Shown piece by piece: positions 1-8,606 of a stretch of DNA of 64,000 nt. Source of the stretch: Terriglobia bacterium (GTDB taxonomy: Bacteria > Acidobacteriota > Terriglobia > Terriglobales > Acidobacteriaceae); assembly GCA_021324365.1 (NCBI GenBank), contig JAJPJE010000060.1, positions 38,401 through 102,400 of the forward strand, in the 5' to 3' direction. Position 1 is the first letter of the stretch. Each line of letters starts with the position of its first letter. Below the pieces are notes generated by a model. It saw only the letters and a list, made by a program, of their open reading frames with translations, searched no databases and had not been told where the DNA came from. The translations under genes were made by a program, and so were the position numbers.

Positions 1-77
1 GAATCTATGTCTCGCCCAACTGGCAGGTGCCCCACGATTCGATAAACTGCAAGTAGAAGCTCAAGAGAGAAGATAAC

Positions 78-1187
78 CTATAGCGTTCTCTTGAACAGCG
101 GCGTCGCGATCATCAGCGCGATGGCGGCAAACGCGCCCAGGAAGAGCATGTCTCCCGAGACCGCGCGCAGGCTCGCATCTTTCAGCAGCAGGCCTTTGAA
201 ACCGTGCACCGCATAACTGAACGGATCGACATATGCTATGCCGCGCAGCCACCATGGGAAGGCGCGAATCGGATAGATGGCTCCCGAGGGAAAGAACAGC
301 AGCGTGTTGAGCACGCCGAAGGTGGCGCGCGGAACCAGCGGATCTTCCACTCGCACCATCATCAGGAACATCATCGAGTTCAGTGCCAGCGCAGTGCAGA
401 GGATCATCAGCATCAGGCCGAGGAACACATCCGGGCGGAACACCGAACCCACGCCCGCCAGCAGGGACCCGATCACCGTGATCACCACGCCGGAAACCAC
501 GGCCTTGATCGCGCCGGCCAGGTTTAGTCCAAACACCAGCTCGCTTCGCGTGATCGGCGTTACCAGGTAGCCCTCGTGGATGCCACGCGCTTTGTCGTCA
601 ATGTAAAGCATGCCTCCGCCGATCATTACCGACACGAACATCGCCAGTGTGATCGACCCAGGCAGCAGGTATTTCATGTACTCGATGTAGGGATACAGTT
701 CGACCGTCTCGAGTGCAATACTCTGCAGCATGCGCGGCTGCACCACCGGCGCATTCAGCGCGTCGGTCAGCTCGCTCATTTTCTGCTCCAGCGAGGAGCT
801 CATGAAATTATCGCTGTTGTCGACGATCAGCGCCAGCCGTGGATGCTCCTGTTCGTACACTCGCCGCGAGAATTGCGGAGGGATGATAACAGCGCCATCG
901 ATTTTGCCATTGCGCACATCTTCCATCGCCTTGCGATCGTCGGTGTAATACACCGGCACAAACGTGCGCACGTTTGCCTGCACCGAGTCGAAGGCCTCGC
1001 GTACCTTAAGTGCCATGGTGCCGCCGTCCTCGTCGACAACTCCGAGGCGCGCATCGCGAATCTTTCCGCCAAAAGCGTTGCCCAGGACAATCAATTGCAC
1101 CAGTGGAAATACTGTTGCTACCAGCATCAGCGCCGGGGAGCGCAGGAACTTGCGCAATTCGCGTTCGACAATGGCCCACATTCTCAT
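78..1187 (-). CDS. ABC-2 type exporter permease (YbhS/YbhR-like)
   Basis: Membrane subunit of a type-2 ABC exporter. One hydrophobic segment lies near residues 20-38, followed by a large extracytoplasmic loop of about 130 residues, then about five clustered membrane segments in the C-terminal half and a short tail; this is the usual layout of the YbhS/YbhR/DrrB-like family. An in-frame TTG lies 12 bases upstream, but the ATG at 1187 is preferred because GGAAGAA sits just before it. It is the last complete gene of a leftward TetR-HlyD-ATPase-permease set. E. coli ybhGFSR carries two permeases; a second one, if present, lies beyond the left edge. The substrate cannot be deduced. Confidence 0.88.
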   Translation of the reverse strand: MRMWAIVERELRKFLRSPALMLVATVFPLVQLIVLGNAFGGKIRDARLGVVDEDGGTMALKVREAFDSVQANVRTFVPVYYTDDRKAMEDVRNGKIDGAVIIPPQFSRRVYEQEHPRLALIVDNSDNFMSSSLEQKMSELTDALNAPVVQPRMLQSIALETVELYPYIEYMKYLLPGSITLAMFVSVMIGGGMLYIDDKARGIHEGYLVTPITRSELVFGLNLAGAIKAVVSGVVITVIGSLLAGVGSVFRPDVFLGLMLMILCTALALNSMMFLMMVRVEDPLVPRATFGVLNTLLFFPSGAIYPIRAFPWWLRGIAYVDPFSYAVHGFKGLLLKDASLRAVSGDMLFLGAFAAIALMIATPLFKRTL

Positions 1188-1199
1188 TGTTTCTTCCAA

Positions 1200-1253
1200 C
1201 TTCTGGCTACTAACTACTGCCTACCCGCCTCTCAACTACCCACTAACCACTAA
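1200..1253. repeat. Low-complexity CTAAC/CTACC-rich spacer
   Basis: The gap between the permease and ATPase genes consists largely of near-repeated 4-6 base words (ctactaactac, aactaccc, actaaccacta), which on the coding strand read as TAGTGGTTAG-like runs. It lies inside an apparent operon and has no stem-loop with a T tract, so it is not an obvious terminator. Function unknown. Confidence 0.4.
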
Positions 1254-2282
1254 TCAATACCCCGGCCGATCCGGCATCACAAAGTTGAAGGCCTTCACCT
1301 GCTCGTCGCGCAACTGGCGTCCGGTGTAATGCACAAACACATCGTCTAGTGATGTACTCTGTACCGTCAGTGACTTCACTTCCACACCTGCTTTAAGCGC
1401 CATCTCCACCAGCGCGGTCGTCGTGCTCGGCCCTGTTCCGGTCATCACGCGATACATGTTGCTGCTCTCGTTCTGCACGTTATGAACGCCGGGCAAGTTC
1501 TGCAGCTGCGTTTCCCAATCCGGTGGAGTCTTCGTGAACTGCACCTCGATCACATTCGAACCCGGGACCGTTTGCTTCAGCGCCATCGGCGTGTCCAGCG
1601 CAACGAGCTTGCCATGATCCACAATTGCAATCCGATCGCACAGCCGGTCCGCTTCGTCCATGTAGTGCGTGGTGATCAGCATGGTGAGCTTGCGTTCATT
1701 CTTGATGCGGGTCAGCATCTCCCAGACCGCGACTCGCGACACCGGATCGAGTCCCGTCGTCGGCTCATCCAAAAAAAAAATCTTGGGGCTGTGTACCAAG
1801 CCGCGCGCGATCTCTAGCCGCCGACGCATGCCGCCCGAAAGCGTCTTTGTCTGTGCACTGCGCCACTTCGTCAGATCGACCAATTCGAATAGCTCGTCCA
1901 TCGACCGCTTCCGTTGTTCGGCCGGAATCCCGTAGAGCTTCGCGTAAATGCTGAGATTCTCATCCAGAGTTAGGTCCGGATCGCTTGTCATCGCCTGTGG
2001 AATTACGCCCATGCAGCGGCGGGCATCATCAGCATGCGTGCTAACGTCGAAGCCCGCGATGTGCGCCGAACCTGCGGTGATCGGAATCAGCGTGGTCATC
2101 ATCCGGATCAGCGTCGACTTGCCCGCGCCGTTCGGCCCTAGAAGTCCGAAGATTTCTCCCTCCGCAACGCTAAACGAAATGTCATTGACCGCGATGAAGT
2201 CGCCGTACTTCTTGACGATGTGCGACACCTCTATCGCCGGCGTTGTACCGTGACCGTCGCCCGATTTGTGAATCTCACTCAT
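1254..2282 (-). CDS. ABC exporter ATP-binding protein
   Basis: Cytoplasmic ATPase that should power the adjacent permease. Visible motifs are Walker A GPNGAGKST (residues 49-57), the signature LSGGM, Walker B with FFLDEPTTGLD, and the switch histidine in TTHYMDEAD. At 342 residues it is longer than the minimal ~230-residue domain; the extra C-terminal ~100 residues match the extension common in DrrA/YbhF-type subunits. It lies between the HlyD and permease genes on the same strand. The codons for the Walker B hydrophobics contain ten consecutive T residues (1771-1780), a possible slippage site. Family assignment is firm, substrate unknown. Confidence 0.95.
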   Translation of the reverse strand: MSEIHKSGDGHGTTPAIEVSHIVKKYGDFIAVNDISFSVAEGEIFGLLGPNGAGKSTLIRMMTTLIPITAGSAHIAGFDVSTHADDARRCMGVIPQAMTSDPDLTLDENLSIYAKLYGIPAEQRKRSMDELFELVDLTKWRSAQTKTLSGGMRRRLEIARGLVHSPKIFFLDEPTTGLDPVSRVAVWEMLTRIKNERKLTMLITTHYMDEADRLCDRIAIVDHGKLVALDTPMALKQTVPGSNVIEVQFTKTPPDWETQLQNLPGVHNVQNESSNMYRVMTGTGPSTTTALVEMALKAGVEVKSLTVQSTSLDDVFVHYTGRQLRDEQVKAFNFVMPDRPGY

Positions 2283-2373
2283 GTCCTTTTTCAGCAGCTT
2301 GTACTTGAGCTGGTGCCCTGGCTTCGCCCGTCTTTTTCGTTAACTTGGGATGCGCCAGCTTTGCCTTCGCCGA

Positions 2374-3501
2374 TCACTGTTTCTCCGCCACCGAATTGGC
2401 CTGCTGCAAGCTATGTAATTCCGGCGCACTGGCCTGTGAAGTCGGCTTGTTCAGCACGTCCTTGTGGACCAGCACTTCGGCAGTCATTCCCGGCACCAAC
2501 TTTTGCAGGCTGTTGTCGATTTGGAGTTTCAGCGCAATCGTCTTGATGTCACGCTTGGTGCGGCTTACATCACGCTGTGTAGCGTAATCGCCTTCTACGG
2601 CTTTGAAGATCACACGGCCTTGGACCACGCTGCCCGACGGTAGTCGCACCGGCAGTACGTCACCGATCGCCACTTTTTCTCCGTAGGTTTCCGGTATTGC
2701 CGCACGCACCCAGGTATCATTCAGGTCGACAATTGTCACGATGGGCTGTCCGACATTCACGACTTCGCCTTCACGGGCGGCACGCACAGAAACGATTCCG
2801 GTAACCGGCGCCACAATTTTCGTGTAGGCAAGCCTTGCATCGACTTCGGCGATCTGCGCCTGGGCCGTGAGTGCCTGGCCGCGCATCGCATCCACCGTGT
2901 GGACGGCGGCATTCGCCTGATTTACCCGTGCCTGCGTCGAGGCCAGATCCGACTCGGCTGCTTTCACCTGATCCTTTAGCGAGTCGACGCGCGCTTGAGC
3001 CTGTTTCAAAGCCGCAACAGCAGTATCGCTGGATTGTGTAGAAGCAACGCCTGCTTTTGCGAGTTCGACCATGCGATGCGTATCCAACTGCTGACGCTCA
3101 AGATCAGCCTGCGCCTCCAGCAGTTGTGCCCGCGTGGACTGTACGCGCGACTGCGCACTCAACACGTCATTCGAGGTATAACCCTTGGTTGCAATTTCCG
3201 TGTAGCGCGATTCGCTCACCCGTGAACGCGAACTGGCTAGGGTTGCTTCCGCTTCGTGCTTCTGCGCTTCGAGTTCTGCAGAATCCAGTACTGCGATTAC
3301 ATCGCCGGCTTTCACCGGGGTTCCTTCATCAACCAGCAGCTTTTCGATTCTGCCGGCGATTTTCGGACTGACAATCACCTGGTTCGCGTCTACTGTGCCA
3401 ACCAACACCAAACCATTCTCGCGGCGTGTCGTCGCGAAGTAGTAGATGGTCGCGATCGAAAGCAGTACGAGCAGAAGGATGCCGAATTTCCCTTTCTTCA
3501 T
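2374..3501 (-). CDS. HlyD-family membrane fusion protein (YbhG-like)
   Basis: Periplasmic adaptor of an ABC or tripartite exporter. A single N-terminal membrane anchor (about residues 6-24) is followed by a lipoyl/barrel-sandwich half (near 40-75, with LVDEGTPVKAGDVIAVLD), a long Gln/Ala-rich coiled-coil hairpin (about 80-215), the second lipoyl half (VTGIVSVRAAREGEVVNVGQ) and a beta-barrel domain. Its ATG overlaps the TetR stop in an ATGA, so the regulator and adaptor are translationally coupled. The order TetR-adaptor-ATPase-permease is that of E. coli cecR-ybhGFSR, a drug-efflux-type cluster. The link to drug or toxicant export is inference from this synteny. Confidence 0.92.
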   Translation of the reverse strand: MKKGKFGILLLVLLSIATIYYFATTRRENGLVLVGTVDANQVIVSPKIAGRIEKLLVDEGTPVKAGDVIAVLDSAELEAQKHEAEATLASSRSRVSESRYTEIATKGYTSNDVLSAQSRVQSTRAQLLEAQADLERQQLDTHRMVELAKAGVASTQSSDTAVAALKQAQARVDSLKDQVKAAESDLASTQARVNQANAAVHTVDAMRGQALTAQAQIAEVDARLAYTKIVAPVTGIVSVRAAREGEVVNVGQPIVTIVDLNDTWVRAAIPETYGEKVAIGDVLPVRLPSGSVVQGRVIFKAVEGDYATQRDVSRTKRDIKTIALKLQIDNSLQKLVPGMTAEVLVHKDVLNKPTSQASAPELHSLQQANSVAEKQ

Positions 3502-4205
3502 TGCGTCACCCCTGTCTGCAAGCTTTGAACAATTTGCAAGCCGTGTTCGCGATCGACAAACAGGGCTGCGGCAACGAAATCGAGCACCGCGGCTCTGCGG
3601 CGCGCGATGAATTCAGGCGCAAGTGGATCGCATTGAAGGAAAATTCTTACCACAGGAGCGCTCACGAAATAATGCACACACATCCCGACAACAGAAGGCA
3701 TGAATTGCATTGCGTCGACCTCGCGAAACTCTCCGGCGACGACTCCCTGCTGAAGCACGGCTATAACCTTCGTGAGCATCGGCCTGAAGTGTCGCTCTAC
3801 GATTCGTTTCATGTGCGGCGAGGGATTGCGCCCCACCCGCATCATTTCCAGTTGAACCAATCTCGGAAGAAAAGGCGACTGCGCCAGACGGTCGAAATAC
3901 CCAGCAACGAAGCGCATCAGCTTGTCGCCCGGCTTGAGATCAGAATCAAGGATTGGGAAAACCCGCTCCCGTAAGCCGCTGAAGGCAAAATCGAGAACCG
4001 CTCCGTAGAGTGTTTCTTTGTCCTTGAAGTAGTAGTAAAGGAGTGCTTTGTTCACGCCGGCCGCGCGGGCAATTTCGTCGGTACGCGCGCCGGCAACACC
4101 TTCGTCAGCGAACTCGCGGATAGCAGCGGTGAGGATTGCCTCGCGGCTGTGTTCCGCGCTGCGACTGCGGATGGGGTCACGACGGCTTGGAGTGACAACC
4201 TTCAT
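3498..4205 (-). CDS. TetR/AcrR-family transcriptional repressor
   Basis: DNA-binding regulator of 235 residues. The N-terminal helix-turn-helix (about residues 20-66) has the family pattern ILTAAIREFADEG, then TDEIARAAGVNKALLYYYFKDK; the remaining alpha-helical part is the ligand-binding and dimerisation domain. It is the first gene of the exporter operon and overlaps hlyD by four bases. An 18-bp palindrome touches its start codon, so autorepression and control of the exporter are likely. The closest synteny is with CecR of E. coli; that orthology is inferred from gene order and not proven. Confidence 0.93.
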   Translation of the reverse strand: MKVVTPSRRDPIRSRSAEHSREAILTAAIREFADEGVAGARTDEIARAAGVNKALLYYYFKDKETLYGAVLDFAFSGLRERVFPILDSDLKPGDKLMRFVAGYFDRLAQSPFLPRLVQLEMMRVGRNPSPHMKRIVERHFRPMLTKVIAVLQQGVVAGEFREVDAMQFMPSVVGMCVHYFVSAPVVRIFLQCDPLAPEFIARRRAAVLDFVAAALFVDREHGLQIVQSLQTGVTQ

Positions 4206-4206
4206 T

Positions 4207-4224
4207 TAATTAACTGGTTAGTTA
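4207..4224. promoter_or_regulatory. TetR operator-like palindrome
   Basis: TAATTAACTGGTTAGTTA is an inverted repeat with TAAC/GTTA cores around a TG centre and outer TAA/TTA arms, with one T-G mismatch. It begins two bases upstream of the tetR start codon, where a bound repressor would block initiation of the whole leftward operon. Assigning it to this TetR is inference from position and symmetry. Confidence 0.6.
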
Positions 4225-4395
4225 GTATAGCAGCAACCTAAAAAAACGCAAGCCCTTGATTCCCACCCAACGCTCATTTCTCTGCGTGCTAGTCATCACC
4301 GGGTTGCGTGATATAGCCCACATCCGGGATGTCAAAGCGCGTAGATCATAGTTCTAAGCCATTGAATCTACAGCTGATTACAACAGGCACGATTT

Positions 4396-4411
4396 TGGAC
4401 TCGATCTTGCC
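4396..4411 (+). promoter_or_regulatory. Candidate sigma-54 (-24/-12) promoter for resB operon
   Basis: TGGACTCGATCTTGCC keeps the GG-N10-GC spacing and the TGG and TTGC cores of sigma-54 promoters but lacks the CAC after TGG. Predicted transcription start is about 4422, directly ahead of the GGGGAAGG ribosome site and the ATG at 4438. The downstream operon encodes a sigma-54 activator. A chance match is possible. Confidence 0.35.
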
Positions 4412-4437
4412 TTCGTAAGTTCGGGGAAGGAAGCGTC

Positions 4438-5895
4438 ATGGCAATAGACCTCCGAATTCTGGGCCGCAAACTCTACCAGACCTTCGCCGCAGTCCGTACC
4501 GGAATCATTCTGATACTGGTTGTCGGAGTATTTGCGGCGCTCGGCACGGTGATCCTGCAGCGACCCTCAACCGATCCCGAGATCCTGCAAAGAGCCTATT
4601 CGCCACAGACGCTCGCCTTGCTCGACCGCGTCGGTCTGACTGACGTTTACCACACCTGGTGGTTCATCACCCTGCTCGCATTGGTGAGCATCAGCATTGT
4701 GTTTGCGTCGCTGGAACGCTGGCCCAACGCATGGCGCTTTTACGCACGGCCCTACACTTATCCTGAGCCTCACTTCCGCCTGGGCCTGCAGCACAAGAGC
4801 GAAATCCCGATCGCAACAGAAGAGCACGGTCTCAGTGCTGCACGCGCTGCATTCAGAAAAGTCGGGATTTCCGCAAAGGAGGTCAGCAACCACGAGCCGG
4901 CAGCGCTGTTCGCCGAGCGTCATCGCTTTGCGGTGATGGCAGTTTACGTTATTCACGCGTCACTGCTGCTGATCTTCATTGGCGGCATGATCGACGGGGT
5001 ATTCGGCTACCGCGGATTCCTGCAACTTGTAAAAGGCGAAACGAAGAATGTCATTGAAATGCGCGATCGCGCGGATCGTGTCGACTTTAAGACCATTCCT
5101 TTCAGCGTCCGTTGCGACGATACAGGGCAGGAAAACTACGCAGACGGCAGCCCGAAGAAATGGTGGTCAAAGCTGACGGTTGTTGACAACGGCCGCGATG
5201 TGCTGAGTAAAGAGATCGTCGTAAACGATCCGCTTGTCTATCGCGGGCTGCGCTTCTACCAAGCCAGTTACGGCGAGAGCGGCGATCTGGAATCGCTAAT
5301 CTTAAACGTCAGGCAGTCGGGTGAGCCCGACAAGGAGTTGACGCTCACAGCTTCCAGTCCTGCACAGCTCAATCCCACGACCACGATCCAAGTCAGCCAA
5401 TTTATTCCCGACTTTTACATCCAGGACAATGAAGTTCACCTTCGCTCCAAGGATCCGGTTAACCCGGCCATTCAACTGGCGGTGAATCACTCAGGAAAGA
5501 TATCGACCGTTTGGGTATTTCCTGCGCAGGACCAGATCGGTGATGCAACACCGTTCACCTTCGAACTGAAAAGCGGCAAGCTGGCTCACTTCACCGGGCT
5601 CGAGGTTTCGCATGAACCGGGGCAATACGGGGTGTGGGCCGGATGCGTGTTGATGGGCTGCGGCCTGCTGGTCGCGTTCTACATGGTGCATATGCGCTTC
5701 TGGGCAGTTCCGGTTAGGAAGCCGAGTGGTGAACTGGTTCTGTGGGTAGGCGGAGCGTTCAACAAGAACCGCGACCGCTTTGAAGAGTTCTATAAGCAAG
5801 TCGTTGACGCGATCCAGGAGGAGCTGAAGACAGGCGGTTCCCCCAACGTGAATGCGGAAGTACAAGACACGCTCGCCGGCGCGTCAAGTCGCTAA
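4438..5895 (+). CDS. resB: Cytochrome c biogenesis protein ResB (Ccs1)
   Basis: System II cytochrome c maturation factor that, with CcsA/ResC, delivers haem to apocytochromes at the outer face of the inner membrane. The 485-residue protein has the family topology: membrane segments near residues 21-40, 75-91 and 165-185, a large periplasmic domain (about 190-395), and a last segment near 398-418. The start is fixed by GGGGAAGG eight bases upstream of the ATG. It touches the start of resC, showing an operon. The substrate cytochromes cannot be read here, but a monohaem cytochrome c is encoded at 23.5 kb. Confidence 0.92.
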   Translation: MAIDLRILGRKLYQTFAAVRTGIILILVVGVFAALGTVILQRPSTDPEILQRAYSPQTLALLDRVGLTDVYHTWWFITLLALVSISIVFASLERWPNAWRFYARPYTYPEPHFRLGLQHKSEIPIATEEHGLSAARAAFRKVGISAKEVSNHEPAALFAERHRFAVMAVYVIHASLLLIFIGGMIDGVFGYRGFLQLVKGETKNVIEMRDRADRVDFKTIPFSVRCDDTGQENYADGSPKKWWSKLTVVDNGRDVLSKEIVVNDPLVYRGLRFYQASYGESGDLESLILNVRQSGEPDKELTLTASSPAQLNPTTTIQVSQFIPDFYIQDNEVHLRSKDPVNPAIQLAVNHSGKISTVWVFPAQDQIGDATPFTFELKSGKLAHFTGLEVSHEPGQYGVWAGCVLMGCGLLVAFYMVHMRFWAVPVRKPSGELVLWVGGAFNKNRDRFEEFYKQVVDAIQEELKTGGSPNVNAEVQDTLAGASSR

Positions 5896-5906
5896 TGGAG
5901 GCAAGA

Positions 5907-7328
5907 ATGGCACAAGCAACTCTGCGGATGAAAACGCAAACCGATGTCGAGGCACAGCCTTCGAACGGAAACGCACTCCTGGTCTTCGTGGGGCTGGGAA
6001 TGGCATTTCTTCTGATCGTTGCTCTGCTCGGGGTCGCGAAGTCCGGACATTTATATAGCGAAAGCAATCTTCTGTACCTGGCTTTGACCTTCTACGCGGG
6101 AGCGGCTGCGCTTTACATGGGCTTCGGCGTTACCGGCACCGAGCGCTACGTTAAATTCGCTTCGATTGCGACCATGATCGGTCTTCTCGCGAATACGCTC
6201 GCGGCAGGACACCGCTGGTACGAGGCAGGGCATCCTCCGTTTGCCAGCCTTTACGAAATGCTGCTCAGTTTCGTATGGACCGTCGCATTGCTCACCTTAA
6301 TTTGCGAACGTAAATTCAAAGTGCAAATCATCGGCTCAGTCACGATGCCGCTGGCTGTAACCGGCGTCATCCTGATGCAACTCCTGCCCTCGGATGTGCG
6401 ACCCCTGGTCCCTGCGCTGCAATCCACCTGGCTGCATATTCACGTCACGTTGGCGATGCTCGCCTACGCTGCCTGCGCCATGAGCTTCGCACTGGCGATG
6501 ATGTTCCTTATCAAGGACAACATGAAGACGGACACTTTCCTTGCAGCGACGAGCGCAACGGTAACGGCGATCTATCTTGCCATGATGGTCAGGTTCGAGC
6601 GCTGGGGGGGCTTCAGCGTCATCGCATGGAATCCGCAGGAAAAACAGGAAGTGTTTCTCGGACGTAATGTTCGCCTTTTTCTTACAATTCCCGATCTCGG
6701 ATGGATTTTCGTTATCTCACTGGTTGCGGCAGCCGCACCTCTAGCTCTCTATGCGCTGGCCAAGTCGCGCAAGGATGAATCGCTGCTTGGCTTCGCCAAT
6801 CAGGCAATCTTCGTTTCAATTCTGCTGCAGGCCGTTGCGCTGGCGGCTTTCATATTCAAAGTCAAGACCGGCGTTTATATGTCACCCGACGCGGATGGCA
6901 CGTTTGTTAGTGATCTCGCAGCGAGTCCATTCATTCTGGCGGGACTGATCAGCGGTATTCTTATTTCTCTCCTCTATCTTTTGCTCCTTTGGCGGCGGCA
7001 GGATCTGGAACGCCTGCTGCCCAGTTCCGACGCACTCGATAAACTCATTTATAAGACCATTGGCATAGGGTTCCCACTTCTAACACTGATGATTGCGGCG
7101 GGCGCCTATTGGGCAAACCGCACATGGGGTTCGTACTGGAGTTGGGATCCGAAAGAGACATGGGCCGCCATCACCTGGCTGGTATATGCGGGATACCTGC
7201 ATATGCGCATTACACGAGGATGGCGCGGCCGTCGTGCAGCGTACTTTGCAATCCTTGGTTTCGCGGTGGTCATGTTCACGTTTTTTGGCGTGACTTACCT
7301 GCTTCCAGGACTGCACGCTTACGCATGA
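5907..7328 (+). CDS. ccsA: Haem-handling cytochrome c assembly protein CcsA/ResC
   Basis: Polytopic partner of ResB and the haem exporter/handler of System II. The tryptophan-rich WWD-type motif is visible as WGSYWSWDPKETWA near residue 407, flanked by membrane segments and conserved histidines such as AGHRWYEAGHPP near the N-terminal third. An ATG overlaps the resB stop (TAATG at 5895), but the in-frame ATG at 5907 is the better start because GGAG lies six bases before it. Length (473 residues) and at least ten hydrophobic segments fit the family. A histidine kinase gene follows after 84 bases on the same strand. Confidence 0.9.
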   Translation: MAQATLRMKTQTDVEAQPSNGNALLVFVGLGMAFLLIVALLGVAKSGHLYSESNLLYLALTFYAGAAALYMGFGVTGTERYVKFASIATMIGLLANTLAAGHRWYEAGHPPFASLYEMLLSFVWTVALLTLICERKFKVQIIGSVTMPLAVTGVILMQLLPSDVRPLVPALQSTWLHIHVTLAMLAYAACAMSFALAMMFLIKDNMKTDTFLAATSATVTAIYLAMMVRFERWGGFSVIAWNPQEKQEVFLGRNVRLFLTIPDLGWIFVISLVAAAAPLALYALAKSRKDESLLGFANQAIFVSILLQAVALAAFIFKVKTGVYMSPDADGTFVSDLAASPFILAGLISGILISLLYLLLLWRRQDLERLLPSSDALDKLIYKTIGIGFPLLTLMIAAGAYWANRTWGSYWSWDPKETWAAITWLVYAGYLHMRITRGWRGRRAAYFAILGFAVVMFTFFGVTYLLPGLHAYA

Positions 7329-7412
7329 GTTTCCGAGCTCAGGCAGACCTCCTGAGGAGGCGGGGCTTGGAGACAGGTCCCGCCAGCAAGTCCGTCCGGC
7401 GTGGGGAACTGA

Positions 7413-8582
7413 GTGAAAGAACCGGAGCAGAAACCGTTGACTAGTATTGCCTCTCCGATTTCGCAGGTAGTTGCAACGGAAACCAAGACGCCGGTCTCGG
7501 CGCGGCATCGTCACGTTCGGCTGAACTGGCAAGCCAAAACCCTGATTCCAGTGGCCGCCGCTTTGCTCAACGGCGTTCTTGTCTTTTTGTTTACCACGCT
7601 GACATTGCATCCGGACGAACGCGAATCCGTTCTGCTGGTGGCCTCCGCTGGAGCGGTGGTGATCTGCGCCATCCTGCTGATCACGCTAACGGTTGTCGTC
7701 CGGCGCCCCATGCTTGAGCTGCAACAGAAGATTCAGCACGTTGCTGATGGAAACCTCGATGTGGAAGTCGGCTTCAGTTCGCGTAATGACGACATCGGCG
7801 ACCTCGGTCGCAATTTCAACTACATGGTCGAGCAACTACGCGAAAGCCGGCAGGAAATCGAGCGGCTGCACCGCACGCAAATGTCGCGAGCCGAACACAT
7901 GGCGACCCTCGGCGAATTGGCCGCCGGCCTGGCACATGAGATTCGCAATCCGCTGGCAGGCATTGCCGGGGTGATGCAGATCGTCTCTCGCGACCTACCT
8001 CCCACCAGCCCCGCACGTGAAGTCGTAAAAGATGTGCAGGAAGAAGTGGTGCGCATCAATCGCATCGTTTCCGACCTTCTGGAAACGGCTAGGCCGCGTA
8101 CTCCAGAGTTTCATCTTGCCGACCTAAACGCTACGGTGGAACACGCGGTCGGATTTGCTCGGCAGCAAGTGCTGTCAAAGCCCATCCAGATCAATTTCAC
8201 CAAGGCTCCTGACCTTGCTCTGGTGGAACATGATCCTCGCCAGCTTCATCAGGTACTACTCAACCTGCTACTAAACGCTATCCAAGCCTTGGAAGGTGCC
8301 GGCAGGGTGGATGTGCTCATCACGCAAACTGGTGAAAACACGGTCTCTGTTGCAATCAACGACACCGGGCCCGGAATCCCTGCTGAAAATCTCAACAACA
8401 TCTTCCGACCTTTCTTCACCACGAAGGGCCACGGTACAGGATTGGGACTACCTCTGGCTCGGCGAATTGTCGAGGACCACGGCGGAAAGCTCGAAGTCAC
8501 CAGTGACCTTGGTCATGGCAGCACCTTTACGTTAGTGCTGCCCTTCCGGCGGCCACGACCGGAAATGACGGCAAACGCGTGA
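7413..8582 (+). CDS. Membrane sensor histidine kinase (NtrB/ZraS-like output)
   Basis: Transmits a signal to the sigma-54-dependent regulator encoded 24 bases downstream. Two membrane segments (about residues 44-64 and 73-95) are joined by only about ten residues, so there is no real periplasmic sensor domain. A HAMP region (about 96-150), the phospho-accepting H175 in LAAGLAHEIRNPLAG, and an ATPase domain with the N box LLNLLLNAIQ, DTGPGIP and GTGLGLP follow. GTG at 7413 is used, with GGGGAA upstream; an overlapping ATGA-initiated frame at 7326 is not the kinase frame. Cotranscription with resB-ccsA suggests a link to respiration or cytochrome supply; that is inference. Confidence 0.92.
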   Translation: MKEPEQKPLTSIASPISQVVATETKTPVSARHRHVRLNWQAKTLIPVAAALLNGVLVFLFTTLTLHPDERESVLLVASAGAVVICAILLITLTVVVRRPMLELQQKIQHVADGNLDVEVGFSSRNDDIGDLGRNFNYMVEQLRESRQEIERLHRTQMSRAEHMATLGELAAGLAHEIRNPLAGIAGVMQIVSRDLPPTSPAREVVKDVQEEVVRINRIVSDLLETARPRTPEFHLADLNATVEHAVGFARQQVLSKPIQINFTKAPDLALVEHDPRQLHQVLLNLLLNAIQALEGAGRVDVLITQTGENTVSVAINDTGPGIPAENLNNIFRPFFTTKGHGTGLGLPLARRIVEDHGGKLEVTSDLGHGSTFTLVLPFRRPRPEMTANA

Positions 8583-8606
8583 GTTCCGTAGTAATCTAGA
8601 AGCGGG

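Noticed and set aside
3..56. Possible 3' end of a plus-strand gene at the left edge (IYVSPNWQVPHDSINCK then stop)
   Set aside because: Only 17 codons are visible and nothing identifies the product; all three frames are open over most of this short span.
576..1253. A 225-codon plus-strand frame opposite the ABC permease
   Set aside because: Antisense shadow of the permease with no recognisable domain and biased His/Arg composition.
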